Notes under the pieces: model-generated
Databases searched by the model: none
What the model saw: only the letters and a program-made list of their open reading frames with translations
What the model was told of the DNA's origin: nothing
Source of the DNA: Meridianimarinicoccus roseus
GTDB taxonomy: Bacteria > Pseudomonadota > Alphaproteobacteria > Rhodobacterales > Rhodobacteraceae
Length of the DNA: 64,000 nt
Assembly: GCF_003172915.1 (NCBI RefSeq)
Contig: NZ_QGKU01000029.1
Span: 62,001 to 126,000, forward strand
Direction: 5' to 3'
Part shown: one piece after another, positions 1-8,490 of the stretch
Numbering within the stretch: the stretch's first letter is position 1
Layout: each line of letters starts with the position of its first letter
Translations under genes and position numbers: made by a program

Positions 1-1
1 C

Positions 2-385
2 AGCGGCGCCGACATCTGCGCCCTGCGCATCGGCAACGTGATCGAGCCGCACGAGTACGAAACCCTCTTCCCGTCCTTCTTCGCCGACCCGGACCAGCGC
101 CTGCGCAACGCGTTCTGCTACATCGACGCGCGCGACCTTGGCCAGATCGTCCACCTGTGCCTGACGACACCGGGCCTTGGCTACCAGGTGTTCAACGCCG
201 GAAATGACGGCAACTCGGTCGCGCTCACCACGCCCGAGATCATCGCGCGCTACTACCCGAACGTGCCGCTGACCCGCCCGATGGGCGAGAGCGAGGCGAT
301 CTATTCCAACGCGAAGATCCGCGAGGTGCTCGGCTTTGTGGAAGAGCATCCCTGGACCCGCTACGTCGCGGACCCCCGCGCCTAG
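2..385 (+). CDS. NAD-dependent epimerase/dehydratase family protein, C-terminal part (5' end outside window)
   Basis: An open frame runs from the left edge to a TAG stop and is continuous with the visible C-terminus, so the gene starts outside the window. The reading LRIGNVIEP, a Y-rich segment, DARDLGQIV and GYQVFNAGNDGNSV are typical of the C-terminal substrate-binding half of extended short-chain dehydrogenase/epimerase proteins; the Rossmann motif and the YxxxK catalytic pair would be upstream and are not seen. The substrate (often a nucleotide sugar) cannot be inferred. The stop overlaps the end of the convergent tag gene by 4 bp. Family assignment is fairly secure, specific function is not. 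Confidence 0.75.
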   Translation, partial: SGADICALRIGNVIEPHEYETLFPSFFADPDQRLRNAFCYIDARDLGQIVHLCLTTPGLGYQVFNAGNDGNSVALTTPEIIARYYPNVPLTRPMGESEAIYSNAKIREVLGFVEEHPWTRYVADPRA

Positions 386-996
386 GCCGCCGCGCCCGGC
401 GGCGTGAACGCCGCCCGCGCCGCCGCCGCCACGGGCCTCATCGCGCAGCCCTCCGCGTGCTCGTTCACCAGCCCCATCGCCTGAAGGAAGGCGTGCACCG
501 TCGTCGGCCCGACAAAGCGCCAGCCGCGCCGCTTCAGTTCGGCCGACAGCGCGACCGACGCGGGCGAGGTCGCGCGCACCGGCGCGGCGGGCCGGTCTTC
601 CTGCGGCTCGAAGGACCACACGAACGCCGCGAAAGACCCTTCCTCGGCCACCAGCGCGCGGCAGCGCACGGCATTGTTGATGACCGCGGCGATCTTGCCC
701 CGGTGCCGCACGATGCCCGCATCCGCCATCAGCCGCGCCACGTCGGTATCGTCGAACCGCGCCACCGCGTCGAAGTCGAACCCGGCGAAGGCTGTGCGGA
801 AATTCTCCCGCTTGGCGAGGATCGTGCGCCAGCTCAGCCCGGATTGGAAACTCTCAAGGCAGATCTTCTCGAACAGCCGCCGGTCGTCCGCCACCGGGAA
901 GCCCCACTCGGCGTCGTGATAGGCGAAGAACTCCGGCGCGGCGGCGCACCAGCCGCAGCGCGGTCGGCCGTCCGGGCCGGGCACCGTGCCGTTCAT
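382..996 (-). CDS. tag: DNA-3-methyladenine glycosylase I
   Basis: A 204-residue protein, close to the usual length of Tag. It excises 3-methyladenine from alkylated DNA in the cytoplasm as the first step of base-excision repair. Recognisable are the N-terminal RCGWC and YHDAEWGFP elements, LFEKICLESFQSGLSW (the helix-hairpin-helix region with the catalytic Glu), TILAKRENFRTAF, and the C-terminal VNEHAEGC. The RCGWC Cys residues plus the C-terminal His and Cys match the Tag zinc site. Its ATG overlaps the acylphosphatase TGA (ATGA), which implies translational coupling. Confidence 0.95.
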   Translation of the reverse strand: MNGTVPGPDGRPRCGWCAAAPEFFAYHDAEWGFPVADDRRLFEKICLESFQSGLSWRTILAKRENFRTAFAGFDFDAVARFDDTDVARLMADAGIVRHRGKIAAVINNAVRCRALVAEEGSFAAFVWSFEPQEDRPAAPVRATSPASVALSAELKRRGWRFVGPTTVHAFLQAMGLVNEHAEGCAMRPVAAAARAAFTPPGAAA

Positions 997-1268
997 CCGG
1001 TGATCTCGAACCCGTCCGTGCTGGGCGGCGGGGCGGGGGCGGTGGTCACGCTGTCCACGCGGGCGGCCTGCGGGCCGTCATGCAGCGCGGCGAGCATGGC
1101 CTGAACCGCCGCGCCGGGTCCATGCAGCAGCGCGGTGACCGATCCGTCCGCCTCGTTCCGAACCCAGCCGCTCAGACCCCGCGCGCGCGCCTCCGATTGC
1201 GTCCAGGCGCGGAAGAAAACGCCCTGCACCCTGCCGGTGATCGTTGCTGTCACTGTCATCTCGTCCAT
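993..1268 (-). CDS. acyP: acylphosphatase
   Basis: A 91-residue protein of normal acylphosphatase length that hydrolyses carboxyl-phosphate bonds such as acetyl phosphate. The signature GRVQGVFFRAW carries the catalytic Arg, and GWVRNEADGSV carries the catalytic Asn. The ATG at 1268 gives a product beginning MDEMTVTATITG; a second in-frame ATG three codons on (1259) is also possible. The longer open frame upstream has no family resemblance and is rejected. It forms a two-gene operon with tag through a 4-bp overlap. The 240 bp upstream (1269-1508) show no gene. Confidence 0.92.
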   Translation of the reverse strand: MDEMTVTATITGRVQGVFFRAWTQSEARARGLSGWVRNEADGSVTALLHGPGAAVQAMLAALHDGPQAARVDSVTTAPAPPPSTDGFEITG

Positions 1269-1508
1269 GTACCCAGCCTGCCAGAGCGCCCCGCGCCGGT
1301 CCACCCCACCGCGCGGGGGAAGGTCAGCGCAACCGGCCCCAGATGAACGCTCCGGTGATGCGGTGGTCCAGCGCTTCTGAGAAAGGTGCCAAGTGCGCTG
1401 GCTGCGGTGTTGCACCAAGGGCCGCGACCGGCCCGAGGGTGGGGGCGGTGAAACCGCGCCCGCCCTGGGGGGCGGGTCGGGCGCGGCCCGGCGTATCCGC
1501 CGGGCGGG

Positions 1509-2837
1509 TCATGCTTCGTCAAATGGGTCGGGGAAATGCGGCGGGGGCGGAGGAAATCGCTCCTGGCCAGCTTCGGGCTTGATAATGCTCTCATAGCACG
1601 TGCTCAGCCCGGCTTGGACGTTCTCGACCGATGATCCAAGAAGAACGGTCGCGCCAAGAAGCAGACCACCCCAAAGAGTTTTCGACGTAATCAACTCCGC
1701 GCTGCGCTCGCCCAAGCGACCGTAAAACGCATCGTGGAACAGCCGCCGTTTGTCGGGATCGCCGGTCGCCTTGTCCGCGTGTGCCGCCTGCAACCGACGG
1801 TTCAGGTACGAAATCGTCCTGGCCATCAGCGGCAATATCCGCATCAGTGCGGCTTCCTTCTCGGTCATCGGCGCATCGCCGTCGGCGGTTTCGGCGATCT
1901 GATGCAGGATGACCGGCAGGTTCTCCAGCGGCTGCAGGCAGTCCGGCAACTGGTTGCATACCTCCCGCCGATACTCGTCCACGGCGCGGTCGATCAGTTC
2001 GCGCAAGCCGTTTGCCTGCAGCACCGTGATTTGCGGACGAAGCAAAAGCACCTGCGCCTGCGCGCGCGCCGCTTCGGGCGGAATGGGCGCGAACTGGTTC
2101 TCGATCTCCGCAACCCGCTTGGCCACCTCTGCCGGTCCGGCCTGCCACACACCGTCCGGGATCAGCGCCACATCGCGTTGCAGCGCCCAGTCCATCGGCT
2201 GGCCGTCGAACATGCCGCGATACCAGCGAGCCCAGAAATCCCACTTGGCCGGGTCGGCATCGAGGAACCGCAGCAGCGAGGTGCGGCCCTTGGCCAGTCC
2301 TTCCGGTTCGTCGACGCTGCGCCAGACAGGTTCATTGAACAGGAGTTCCGGCGATTCGGCTGCCTCGACGCTAGCCACTGCATCCTGGTTGAAAGCAGAG
2401 AAGGCGTCGGGGACGGCGCGGGAGCCGACAGAGATGACGGGCGTCGGATTTGGATCAGAGGCCTCCAGGGTCACGGCACTACTGATCGCACGAGTGATGC
2501 TCTTGGTGGGGTTCATTCCTGCTGCGACGCGGGCTGCGTAATGCGAAATGGCTCCGGCGGACATTGCGGGGCGTGCACCAGAGAAATCTGCATTAACGGC
2601 ACGGCGTGCGGCGCTGCGGAGCCTGCTTTCTTGAGCAACCGGCGATGTGGCGCTTGCGCCAGCTACAAGAACCGCGCGGAACACGACCAAGACGAGACGC
2701 TCGCTTGTTTCGCCATCCGCAGCTCCCAATGCGGCGAGGCCGCGCAGCGCAATTCGCGCCGCCATCGCCACGCAGACCTGTTTCGGCTGCATCTCCAGCC
2801 AAGCCCGTGCGCCTTTTTCGTCCGTGATTTCGACCAT
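1509..2837 (-). CDS. unrecognised 442-residue protein with a C-terminal hydrophobic segment
   Basis: I do not recognise a named family. The start at 2837 ([16 protein letters not shown]) is chosen because an AGGG-rich ribosome-binding site precedes it; 64 in-frame codons further upstream read as non-protein-like sequence. The N-terminus forms a short Ala-rich helical module (residues 10-45). The middle has a Trp-rich block, [15 protein letters not shown], followed by [18 protein letters not shown] and a predicted helix. The C-terminal third is helical, then one hydrophobic stretch ([14 protein letters not shown]), then a Pro-rich tail. It resembles a soluble helical protein with one possible membrane anchor. 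It is transcribed divergently from lepA. Confidence 0.65.
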   Translation of the reverse strand: MVEITDEKGARAWLEMQPKQVCVAMAARIALRGLAALGAADGETSERLVLVVFRAVLVAGASATSPVAQESRLRSAARRAVNADFSGARPAMSAGAISHYAARVAAGMNPTKSITRAISSAVTLEASDPNPTPVISVGSRAVPDAFSAFNQDAVASVEAAESPELLFNEPVWRSVDEPEGLAKGRTSLLRFLDADPAKWDFWARWYRGMFDGQPMDWALQRDVALIPDGVWQAGPAEVAKRVAEIENQFAPIPPEAARAQAQVLLLRPQITVLQANGLRELIDRAVDEYRREVCNQLPDCLQPLENLPVILHQIAETADGDAPMTEKEAALMRILPLMARTISYLNRRLQAAHADKATGDPDKRRLFHDAFYGRLGERSAELITSKTLWGGLLLGATVLLGSSVENVQAGLSTCYESIIKPEAGQERFPPPPPHFPDPFDEA

Positions 2838-3044
2838 CGCCCGCCCTGCCTTCCGCGCCCACGCTAGGCGCAGGGGGCGCGTGGGCGCAAGCTGGCGCAT
2901 CGGTCCCGGCACGGGTCGCGCAGGGTGGGCAAGGTGGGTTTTCCCCGACCGCACCCCTGCCGTGCCTGCCGTCGCACGCCTCGCTCCCCGCGCGGCCCGT
3001 GTCTTCGCCGTCCGGCTTCGGTCAGCCACGGTGCCGCTTCGGAA

Positions 3045-3073
3045 TCATATGAAAGTCATATGGAATTCATATG
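3045..3073 (+). repeat. three TCATATG words on an exact 11-bp period in the lepA upstream region
   Basis: The heptamer TCATATG occurs at 3045-3051, 3056-3062 and 3067-3073, so the palindromic core CATATG repeats every 11 bp, about one helical turn. The 4-bp spacers are A/G/T-rich. This AT-rich cluster stands out in otherwise GC-rich DNA and lies in the 331-bp divergent intergenic region, about 95 bp before the lepA start. The geometry suggests an oligomeric DNA-binding protein site on one helix face; no known regulator is assigned. Confidence 0.6.
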
Positions 3074-3168
3074 CGAGTCCTACGGGCCTCGAGCGGGAGG
3101 CGCCCACCGCCTTTATGCGCTTTGCACGGCCATTGACTGCCCCGCGAAACAGCCGCATATCCCCCTGC

Positions 3169-4971
3169 ATGACCGATCTCGCACATATCCGGAACTTCTC
3201 CATCGTCGCCCATATCGACCACGGGAAATCCACCCTGGCCGACCGGCTGATCCAGCTCACCGGCACCGTCGCCGAACGCGACATGCAGGAGCAACTCCTT
3301 GATTCCATGGATATCGAGCGGGAACGCGGGATCACGATCAAGGCCAACACCGTGCGGATCGAGTATCCGGCGAAGGACGGGCACACCTACGTGCTGAACC
3401 TGATCGACACGCCGGGCCATGTGGATTTCGGCTACGAGGTGTCGCGATCGATGCAGGCCGTGGAAGGCTCGCTTCTGGTGGTGGACGCGTCCCAGGGGGT
3501 GGAGGCGCAGACCCTCGCCAATGTTTACCAAGCCATTGAAGCGGATCATGAAATTGTCCCCGTTCTGAACAAGGTGGACCTGCCGGCCGCCGATCCCGAC
3601 CGCGTCCGCGAACAGATAGAGGACGTCATCGGCATCGAGGCGCATGACGCGGTGGAGATCTCGGCCAAGACCGGCATCGGGATTCCGGACGTTCTGGAAG
3701 CTATCGTCACCCGGCTGCCGCCGCCCCGCACAGGTGACCGCGACGCGCCGCTGAAAGCGATGCTGGTGGATAGCAAGTACGACAGCTATCTCGGGGTCAT
3801 CGTGATCGTCCGGATCATCGACGGCGTTCTGAAGAAGGGCGACCGCATCCGCATGATGAAAACGGGCGGCACCTACGACGTGGACGACGTGGGTATCTAC
3901 CGCCCCGCCATGACCGCCGTGAAGGAGCTTGGCCCGGGCGAGATCGGCTATCTGAACGCGTCGATCAAGCAGGTCCGCGACACCCGCGTCGGCGACACGA
4001 TCACCCACGAAAAGAAGCCCTGCGCCACGGCGCTGCCGGGCTTCAAGCCCTCCGTCCCAGTTGTGTTCTGCGGCCTTTTCCCTGTGGACAGTTCCGAGTT
4101 CGAGGACATGCGTTCGGCCATCGAGAAGCTGGCGCTGAACGACGCCTCCTTCAGTTTCGAGATGGAAACCTCCGCCGCGCTCGGCTTCGGGTTCCGCTGC
4201 GGCTTCCTGGGCCTGCTGCACCTGGAGGTGATCCGTGACCGGATCGAACGGGAATACGATATCGAGCTGATCACCACGGCACCGTCGGTCGTCTACCACC
4301 TTCACATGAAGGATGGCGAGATGAAGGAGTTGCACAACCCCGCCGACATGCCCGACATGACCTATGTCGACCATATCGAAGAGCCACGCATCAAGGCGAC
4401 GATCCTCGTGCCGGACGAATACCTCGGCGACGTGCTGAAGCTCTGCCAGGAACGGCGCGGCATCCAGCTTGACCTGACATATGCCGGCAGCCGCGCGATG
4501 GCGGTGTACGACCTGCCGCTGAACGAGGTGGTGTTCGACTTCTACGACCGGCTGAAATCGGTGACCAAGGGCTATGCGTCCTTCGATTACCAGATGGAAG
4601 GCTACCGCGAGGACGCGCTGGTCAAGATGCAGATCCTCGTCAATGATGAACCCGTGGACGCGCTGTCGATGATGGTGCACCGGGACAGGGCCGAACAGCG
4701 CGGGCGCGCCATGTGCGAGAAGCTGAAGGAGCTGATTCCGCGCCACATGTTCAAGATCCCGATCCAGGCGGCGATCGGCGGGCGGGTGATCGCGCGCGAG
4801 ACGCTGAGCGCGATGCGTAAGGACGTGACGGCCAAGTGCTATGGGGGCGACGCGACCCGCAAGCGCAAGCTGTTGGACAAGCAAAAGGCCGGCAAGAAGA
4901 AGATGCGCCAGTTCGGCAAGGTCGAGATCCCGCAGCAGGCGTTCATCTCGGCACTGAAAATGGACAGCTGA
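3169..4971 (+). CDS. lepA: elongation factor 4 (LepA), ribosome-associated GTPase
   Basis: A 600-residue protein, the normal LepA length. It is a translational GTPase that acts on stalled or misinitiated ribosomes. The GTPase motifs are in order: AHIDHGKST (G1, residues 14-22), RGITIKANT (G2), DTPGH (G3), NKVD (G4) and SAKTG (G5). The C-terminal domain specific to LepA ends with [19 protein letters not shown] and IPQQAFI. The start at 3169 ([13 protein letters not shown]) matches family N-termini, though no strong Shine-Dalgarno precedes it; an in-frame ATG at 3115 is the alternative. A hairpin terminator follows directly. Confidence 0.97.
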   Translation: MTDLAHIRNFSIVAHIDHGKSTLADRLIQLTGTVAERDMQEQLLDSMDIERERGITIKANTVRIEYPAKDGHTYVLNLIDTPGHVDFGYEVSRSMQAVEGSLLVVDASQGVEAQTLANVYQAIEADHEIVPVLNKVDLPAADPDRVREQIEDVIGIEAHDAVEISAKTGIGIPDVLEAIVTRLPPPRTGDRDAPLKAMLVDSKYDSYLGVIVIVRIIDGVLKKGDRIRMMKTGGTYDVDDVGIYRPAMTAVKELGPGEIGYLNASIKQVRDTRVGDTITHEKKPCATALPGFKPSVPVVFCGLFPVDSSEFEDMRSAIEKLALNDASFSFEMETSAALGFGFRCGFLGLLHLEVIRDRIEREYDIELITTAPSVVYHLHMKDGEMKELHNPADMPDMTYVDHIEEPRIKATILVPDEYLGDVLKLCQERRGIQLDLTYAGSRAMAVYDLPLNEVVFDFYDRLKSVTKGYASFDYQMEGYREDALVKMQILVNDEPVDALSMMVHRDRAEQRGRAMCEKLKELIPRHMFKIPIQAAIGGRVIARETLSAMRKDVTAKCYGGDATRKRKLLDKQKAGKKKMRQFGKVEIPQQAFISALKMDS

Positions 4972-4977
4972 CAGACA

Positions 4978-5002
4978 GGGCGAACCTTCGGTTCGCCCTT
5001 TA
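4978..5002 (+). terminator. rho-independent terminator after lepA
   Basis: A 9-bp perfect stem (GGGCGAACC at 4978-4986 with GGTTCGCCC at 4990-4998) closes a 3-nt TTC loop and is followed by a short T run (CCCTTTA). It begins 7 bp after the lepA stop codon. Confidence 0.8.
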
Positions 5003-5042
5003 CGTGTCGAATCGCACGGAGCTCGTCGTGCAGCAGGGTTAA

Positions 5043-5063
5043 CTTCCCTTCAGATAAGGGAGG
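5043..5063 (+). promoter_or_regulatory. hairpin sequestering the ribosome-binding site of the following gene
   Basis: CTTCCCTT (5043-5050) can pair with AAGGGAGG (5056-5063) around a 5-nt CAGAT loop, giving an 8-bp stem with a single U-G wobble. The right arm contains the whole Shine-Dalgarno for the ATG at 5069. This is visible base complementarity; a regulatory effect (temperature, protein or upstream translation) is inference. Confidence 0.45.
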
Positions 5064-5068
5064 ACCCC

Positions 5069-5368
5069 ATGCAAGATATCCTCGAAGCGTCCATGCTCAT
5101 CGCCTTCTCGCTTGGCTGGTACATGTCCGTCATCAAGATGCTGCGCACCGGTGTCGCCGCCGGCAAGAGCAAGCTATGCGTCTCTATGGTCTGCTTCGGC
5201 TACTGCGCCGGGGTGGCCGCCAAGCTCTTTGAATGGAGCGTCACCGGCGCTCTGAACCCGCTGATCTGGCTCTATGCCTGGAACTTCGCGGTCACCGGCT
5301 TCGACCTTTTTCTTGTGTTTTACCTCGGCCGCAAGGCCGGTCGGGCGGATTTCTGCGCGGCCACATGA
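5069..5368 (+). CDS. small three-helix membrane protein, SemiSWEET/PQ-loop-like (copy 1)
   Basis: A 99-residue protein with three predicted membrane helices (about residues 5-23, 35-55 and 66-90) and a short polar tail. It has the layout of SemiSWEET-type transporters: a first helix ending in W-(Y)MSVIKMLRTG, a GKS turn, a GYCAGVAAKL helix, then PLIWLYAWN in helix three. I recall unannotated bacterial proteins with the same GKS / GYxxGxxxKL / WLYxxN pattern but cannot verify a named family. A strong AGGGAGGA Shine-Dalgarno lies within a hairpin. It is followed 69 bp on by a paralogue, so the pair may form a hetero-oligomer. Substrate is unknown. Confidence 0.8.
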   Translation: MQDILEASMLIAFSLGWYMSVIKMLRTGVAAGKSKLCVSMVCFGYCAGVAAKLFEWSVTGALNPLIWLYAWNFAVTGFDLFLVFYLGRKAGRADFCAAT

Positions 5369-5437
5369 ACCCGGCGCTCTCCTCGCCGCAGGGGCGGGCG
5401 CCGCGACTGGCCGACCGAGGAACAGGAAGGACACTCC

Positions 5438-5725
5438 ATGCAACAGACCTATGAAGCCGCCATGCTCATCAGCTTTTCCGTCAGCTGGTATTGGTCGATC
5501 GCCAAAATGGTCCGCACCGGGCAGGCAGCGGGAAAAAGCGCCTTCTTCGTGGTGCTGATCTGCTGCGGCTACATCGCAGGTGTCGCCTCCAAGCTGGAGG
5601 TATGGCAGGCGACCGGCATTCTCAGCCCGCTGATATGGCTCTACCTTTGGAACCTGGTCGTAACCGGCATCGACCTTGTTCTCGTGCTGGTTCTGACGCG
5701 CCGCGCACAGGCACGTATCGCCTGA
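5438..5725 (+). CDS. small three-helix membrane protein, SemiSWEET/PQ-loop-like (copy 2)
   Basis: A 95-residue protein clearly paralogous to its upstream neighbour. Both share a YEAAMLI/LEASMLI-type start, a W..SI.KM(V/L)RTG segment, AAGKS, GY(I/C)AGVA(S/A)KL, LxPLIWLYxWN and VTGxDLxLV, at equivalent positions, with the same three predicted helices. An AGGAAGGA Shine-Dalgarno precedes the ATG. The tandem arrangement indicates local duplication followed by divergence. Half-size 3-TM transporters work as dimers, so a heteromer of the two products is a reasonable but unproven idea. Confidence 0.8.
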   Translation: MQQTYEAAMLISFSVSWYWSIAKMVRTGQAAGKSAFFVVLICCGYIAGVASKLEVWQATGILSPLIWLYLWNLVVTGIDLVLVLVLTRRAQARIA

Positions 5726-5904
5726 ACCGCTTGCTCAGCAAACCGGGTCGGGATTTCCACTATTTCGGATCGCGCGTGGGGATTGCCGACTTGGCGCACG
5801 CGATCTCGTCACACTACCTTCGTGACACGCCCTGGCGCCACGAGTCGCGAAGTAGGGCCGCCCGCCGCCGCGCCTTGCGCAGCGCGGCAAAATCCGGAGC
5901 CAAC

Positions 5905-6414
5905 ATGCCTGAACTCATAGTCGAACACTGCCAGCAGATGCGGTCCAACCTGTGCTGGGCCACCTGCGGCGACATGCTGACGGCGCATTACGGTGTGCGC
6001 CAGTCGCAGATTGCCTTCGCCAATGCGGGGGTGGCGCTGCTGGGGCTGGAGAACGCCAACTGCAAGGCAACGGCCCATGATATCGGACGGCTGATCAACC
6101 GGATGGTACCGGGTCTGCGCATGGCTTGGACCGCGGAGAACGCGGCCAGCATGACTTTTGCGCAGGTGCGCGATCATATCGACAACCGCCGCCTGATCAT
6201 CGGGTTCCGCAATGCCCATGCCACGCTGATCGTCGGCTACGACCAGGTGGACGGGAAGCCCGCACTGATCCTGCATGATCCGGCCCATGCTCCGGGTGCG
6301 CACGGAGCGCAAGGGCCGATCTTCTTCGACACCTATCGGCAGGGCTGGGTCGCGTCGGCCTGGGTGACGTCCTGGGCCAACGCGCAGGCGTTGGATCCAC
6401 TGGGCGTGGAGTGA
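5905..6414 (+). CDS. papain-like cysteine peptidase family protein
   Basis: A 169-residue protein starting at the ATG at 5905 after a GGAG site; an in-frame extension upstream is not protein-like. It has the arrangement of compact papain-fold peptidases: N-L-C-W-A-T-C with candidate nucleophile Cys17, NAHATLIVGYD with candidate His105, and LILHDP with candidate Asp125. No signal peptide or membrane helix is visible, so it is probably cytoplasmic, or exported by an unrecognised route. It stands 179 bp after the SemiSWEET-like pair. AvrRpt2-type (C70) and C39-like families share this motif order, and I cannot choose between them. Substrate is unknown. Confidence 0.72.
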   Translation: MPELIVEHCQQMRSNLCWATCGDMLTAHYGVRQSQIAFANAGVALLGLENANCKATAHDIGRLINRMVPGLRMAWTAENAASMTFAQVRDHIDNRRLIIGFRNAHATLIVGYDQVDGKPALILHDPAHAPGAHGAQGPIFFDTYRQGWVASAWVTSWANAQALDPLGVE

Positions 6415-6529
6415 CCCTGCCACACCATCGCGGCGCGGGTATCTGACGGCGGTTCAGGGCCCGGATCAGGTCCGGGTCTGCCCGTGACATGGGCCTGCAC
6501 GCCGACCGCCCATGTGGCGTATGCGTCGT

Positions 6530-7690
6530 CTATTCCGCCGCGAGTCCGTGGAGCGTGTCGAGTCGCAGGAACCGTTGTGCGGCCTCTCCGGCGAGGTAGC
6601 TCAGCCGTCCGCCTGCGATGGTTGCTTCGACCAGCCGCGACTTCGCGTTCACGATGGTCACATCCGCGCGCTTGCCCGGCGCGATAACGCCGCGGTCGGG
6701 CAGGCGCGCGATCCGCGCGGGCAGTTCCGACACCAGCCGCCAGGCGCGTTCCAGTGGAAGCACGCCCTGCTCCACCAGCCGGAACACTGCGGGCACCAGC
6801 GATGCGCCGTGGTGCCCCGACACCAGCGCGTCGCAGAGCCCGGCCTGCACCAGCGCGGCGACGCGCGGCCCGGGCCGACCGGCGGCCGGGTGCAGCACGT
6901 CATCCGCGCAGGCCAGCACCGGGTCGCCCACGGCGCGTGCGGCTGCGGCCACGCGGGCGGTGCCGGGGTTCAGGCACAGGCGCGCCCCGATCATGGAATG
7001 GTGTTCGCGCACCTCTGCCGTAGCGTCGCCATCCGACCCGTAGAGGATGCCCGCCGCGTCGAAGACCTCGGCCAACCGGCACAGGCCGCGCGGCACCGAC
7101 GGTGCGTTGGGCAGCACCGCGTCGAGCGCGGCCGACAGGGAGTCCGCAGTGCCGCCATTGGCCCAGGCCCAGCGTTGGAACGCTTCCGGGTCGCTGGCAC
7201 GCAGGTCACGGATCTGCAGCGCGCGGTTGCTGAAGATCACCTGGCGCACACAGTTGCCCTTCACAAGGTCGAGCAGGGCGTCCTGCGTGTCGGTCATCAG
7301 CGCTTCGCAGGCGATTTGAAGGTGCAGGTCTGTCAGCGCCTCGGTCCGGTGCGCGCTGAGCCGACGGGCGAAGTCGATGGCCGCCTCGGGCGCGACGCCT
7401 TCGCGTTCCCACGACCATGGCACGGCAAGGCTGCGGGTGGTCACGCCATGCGCTGCCGCCTCTCTGTCGATGCGCGGGAGCCCGTTGCCCGTGCTGTCAA
7501 GGTTCTGGCGAAACCCTGCCGAATGCAGATCGACCATCCCCGGCAGCACGTAGTACCCCGGCAGGTCGATCGCCGGATAGGGGCCGGTGGTGAACCTGCC
7601 CTGCGCCAGTGCGATGGACCTCTGCTGCAGCTGGCCATCGCGCAGGCACAGGGCACCGGTCAGGCGCAGAGGGGGCAGGTAGGCTGGCAT
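6530..7690 (-). CDS. PhnM-like amidohydrolase-fold protein with an altered metal site
   Basis: A 386-residue protein. The start at 7690 (MPAYLPPLRLTG) is preceded by GGAG at good spacing. Overall sequence follows PhnM, the alpha-D-ribose 1-methylphosphonate 5-triphosphate diphosphatase of the C-P lyase pathway: an LPGMVDLH strand, HGVTT, a GxSGxxGASLVPAVFRLV-like segment and a final DRGVIAPGKRADVTIV. However, residues that bind metal in the E. coli enzyme look replaced: LHTDNL reads LHSAGF, MDH is absent, and SHDDAT reads SDGDAT. No other phn gene is nearby. It is probably a paralogue with changed activity rather than true PhnM. Confidence 0.7.
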   Translation of the reverse strand: MPAYLPPLRLTGALCLRDGQLQQRSIALAQGRFTTGPYPAIDLPGYYVLPGMVDLHSAGFRQNLDSTGNGLPRIDREAAAHGVTTRSLAVPWSWEREGVAPEAAIDFARRLSAHRTEALTDLHLQIACEALMTDTQDALLDLVKGNCVRQVIFSNRALQIRDLRASDPEAFQRWAWANGGTADSLSAALDAVLPNAPSVPRGLCRLAEVFDAAGILYGSDGDATAEVREHHSMIGARLCLNPGTARVAAAARAVGDPVLACADDVLHPAAGRPGPRVAALVQAGLCDALVSGHHGASLVPAVFRLVEQGVLPLERAWRLVSELPARIARLPDRGVIAPGKRADVTIVNAKSRLVEATIAGGRLSYLAGEAAQRFLRLDTLHGLAAE

Positions 7691-7854
7691 GAACACTCCG
7701 TCTTGCAGGTTTGTTGTGGATAAGTCCCAACTGTGTCCAGCATGTGACACGGGACTATTGAAATCATGAAAGAATGCGGAAACGCCCCGTCATTGGCGCT
7801 GGACCGCGACCGGCCCCGTGCCTAGCGTCGGGGAAGGCAGGAACGGGGGCAGGC

Positions 7855-8490
7855 ATGGCGGGCAGGGCGATCACGGTGGCGCAGCAAAAGGGCGGGTCCG
7901 GCAAGACGACGCTGGCGGTGAACCTTGCGATCGCGCTGCTGGGCCGGGGGCATACGGTGGCGGTGCTGGACACCGATCCGCAAGGCTCGCTCGGGCGCTG
8001 GTTCATGGCGCGCCGCGCCGCGATGGACGATCCGGGGCTGGAGTTCGCCACCGCCAGCGCTTGGGGGGTCGGCTATGAATGCGAGAAGCTGAAGAAACAC
8101 CACGATTTCGTCATCATCGACACGCCGCCGAAGATCGACAGCGACTTGCGCCCGGCGCTGAGAGAGAGCGCCCTTGTGCTGGTGCCTGTGGCGACGAGCC
8201 ATGTGGACCTCTGGGCGACGGAGTCGGTCCTTGAATTGACCCAGCGGGTGGGCTGTCCGGTGCTGATGGTGCTCAACCGCGCGTCGAGCCGGGCCAAGCT
8301 GACGGCGGAGGTGAGTGGCGCGCTGGACGGTCTGGATGCGCCGCGGGCCCGCACCGCACTGTCGAGCCGCGTGATCTATGCCGAGGTGATGGGCGAGGGG
8401 ACCGGCGTGACAGAACGCGCCCCGCGCGGGCCTGCGGCCGTGGAAGTGCAGGCGCTTCTGGACGAGATCGGCGGCGTCTTGGACGGCTGA
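7855..8490 (+). CDS. ParA/Soj-family ATPase
   Basis: A 211-residue protein starting at the ATG after AACGGGGGCAGGC. It has the deviant Walker A motif KGGSGKTT (residues about 12-19), the DTDPQGS switch region and a Walker B-type strand, VIIDTPP. It lacks an N-terminal helix-turn-helix and is therefore of the short ParA type used for partitioning or positioning cellular cargo. No parB follows, so this is an orphan ParA whose cargo is unknown. It converges on the DUF2061 gene with only 6 bp between stops. Confidence 0.88.
   Translation: MAGRAITVAQQKGGSGKTTLAVNLAIALLGRGHTVAVLDTDPQGSLGRWFMARRAAMDDPGLEFATASAWGVGYECEKLKKHHDFVIIDTPPKIDSDLRPALRESALVLVPVATSHVDLWATESVLELTQRVGCPVLMVLNRASSRAKLTAEVSGALDGLDAPRARTALSSRVIYAEVMGEGTGVTERAPRGPAAVEVQALLDEIGGVLDG

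Noticed and set aside
3067-4884. 605-codon open frame on the minus strand opposite lepA
   Set aside because: It mirrors lepA codon positions in GC-rich DNA, has His/Gln/Arg-rich, non-protein-like composition and no family motifs.
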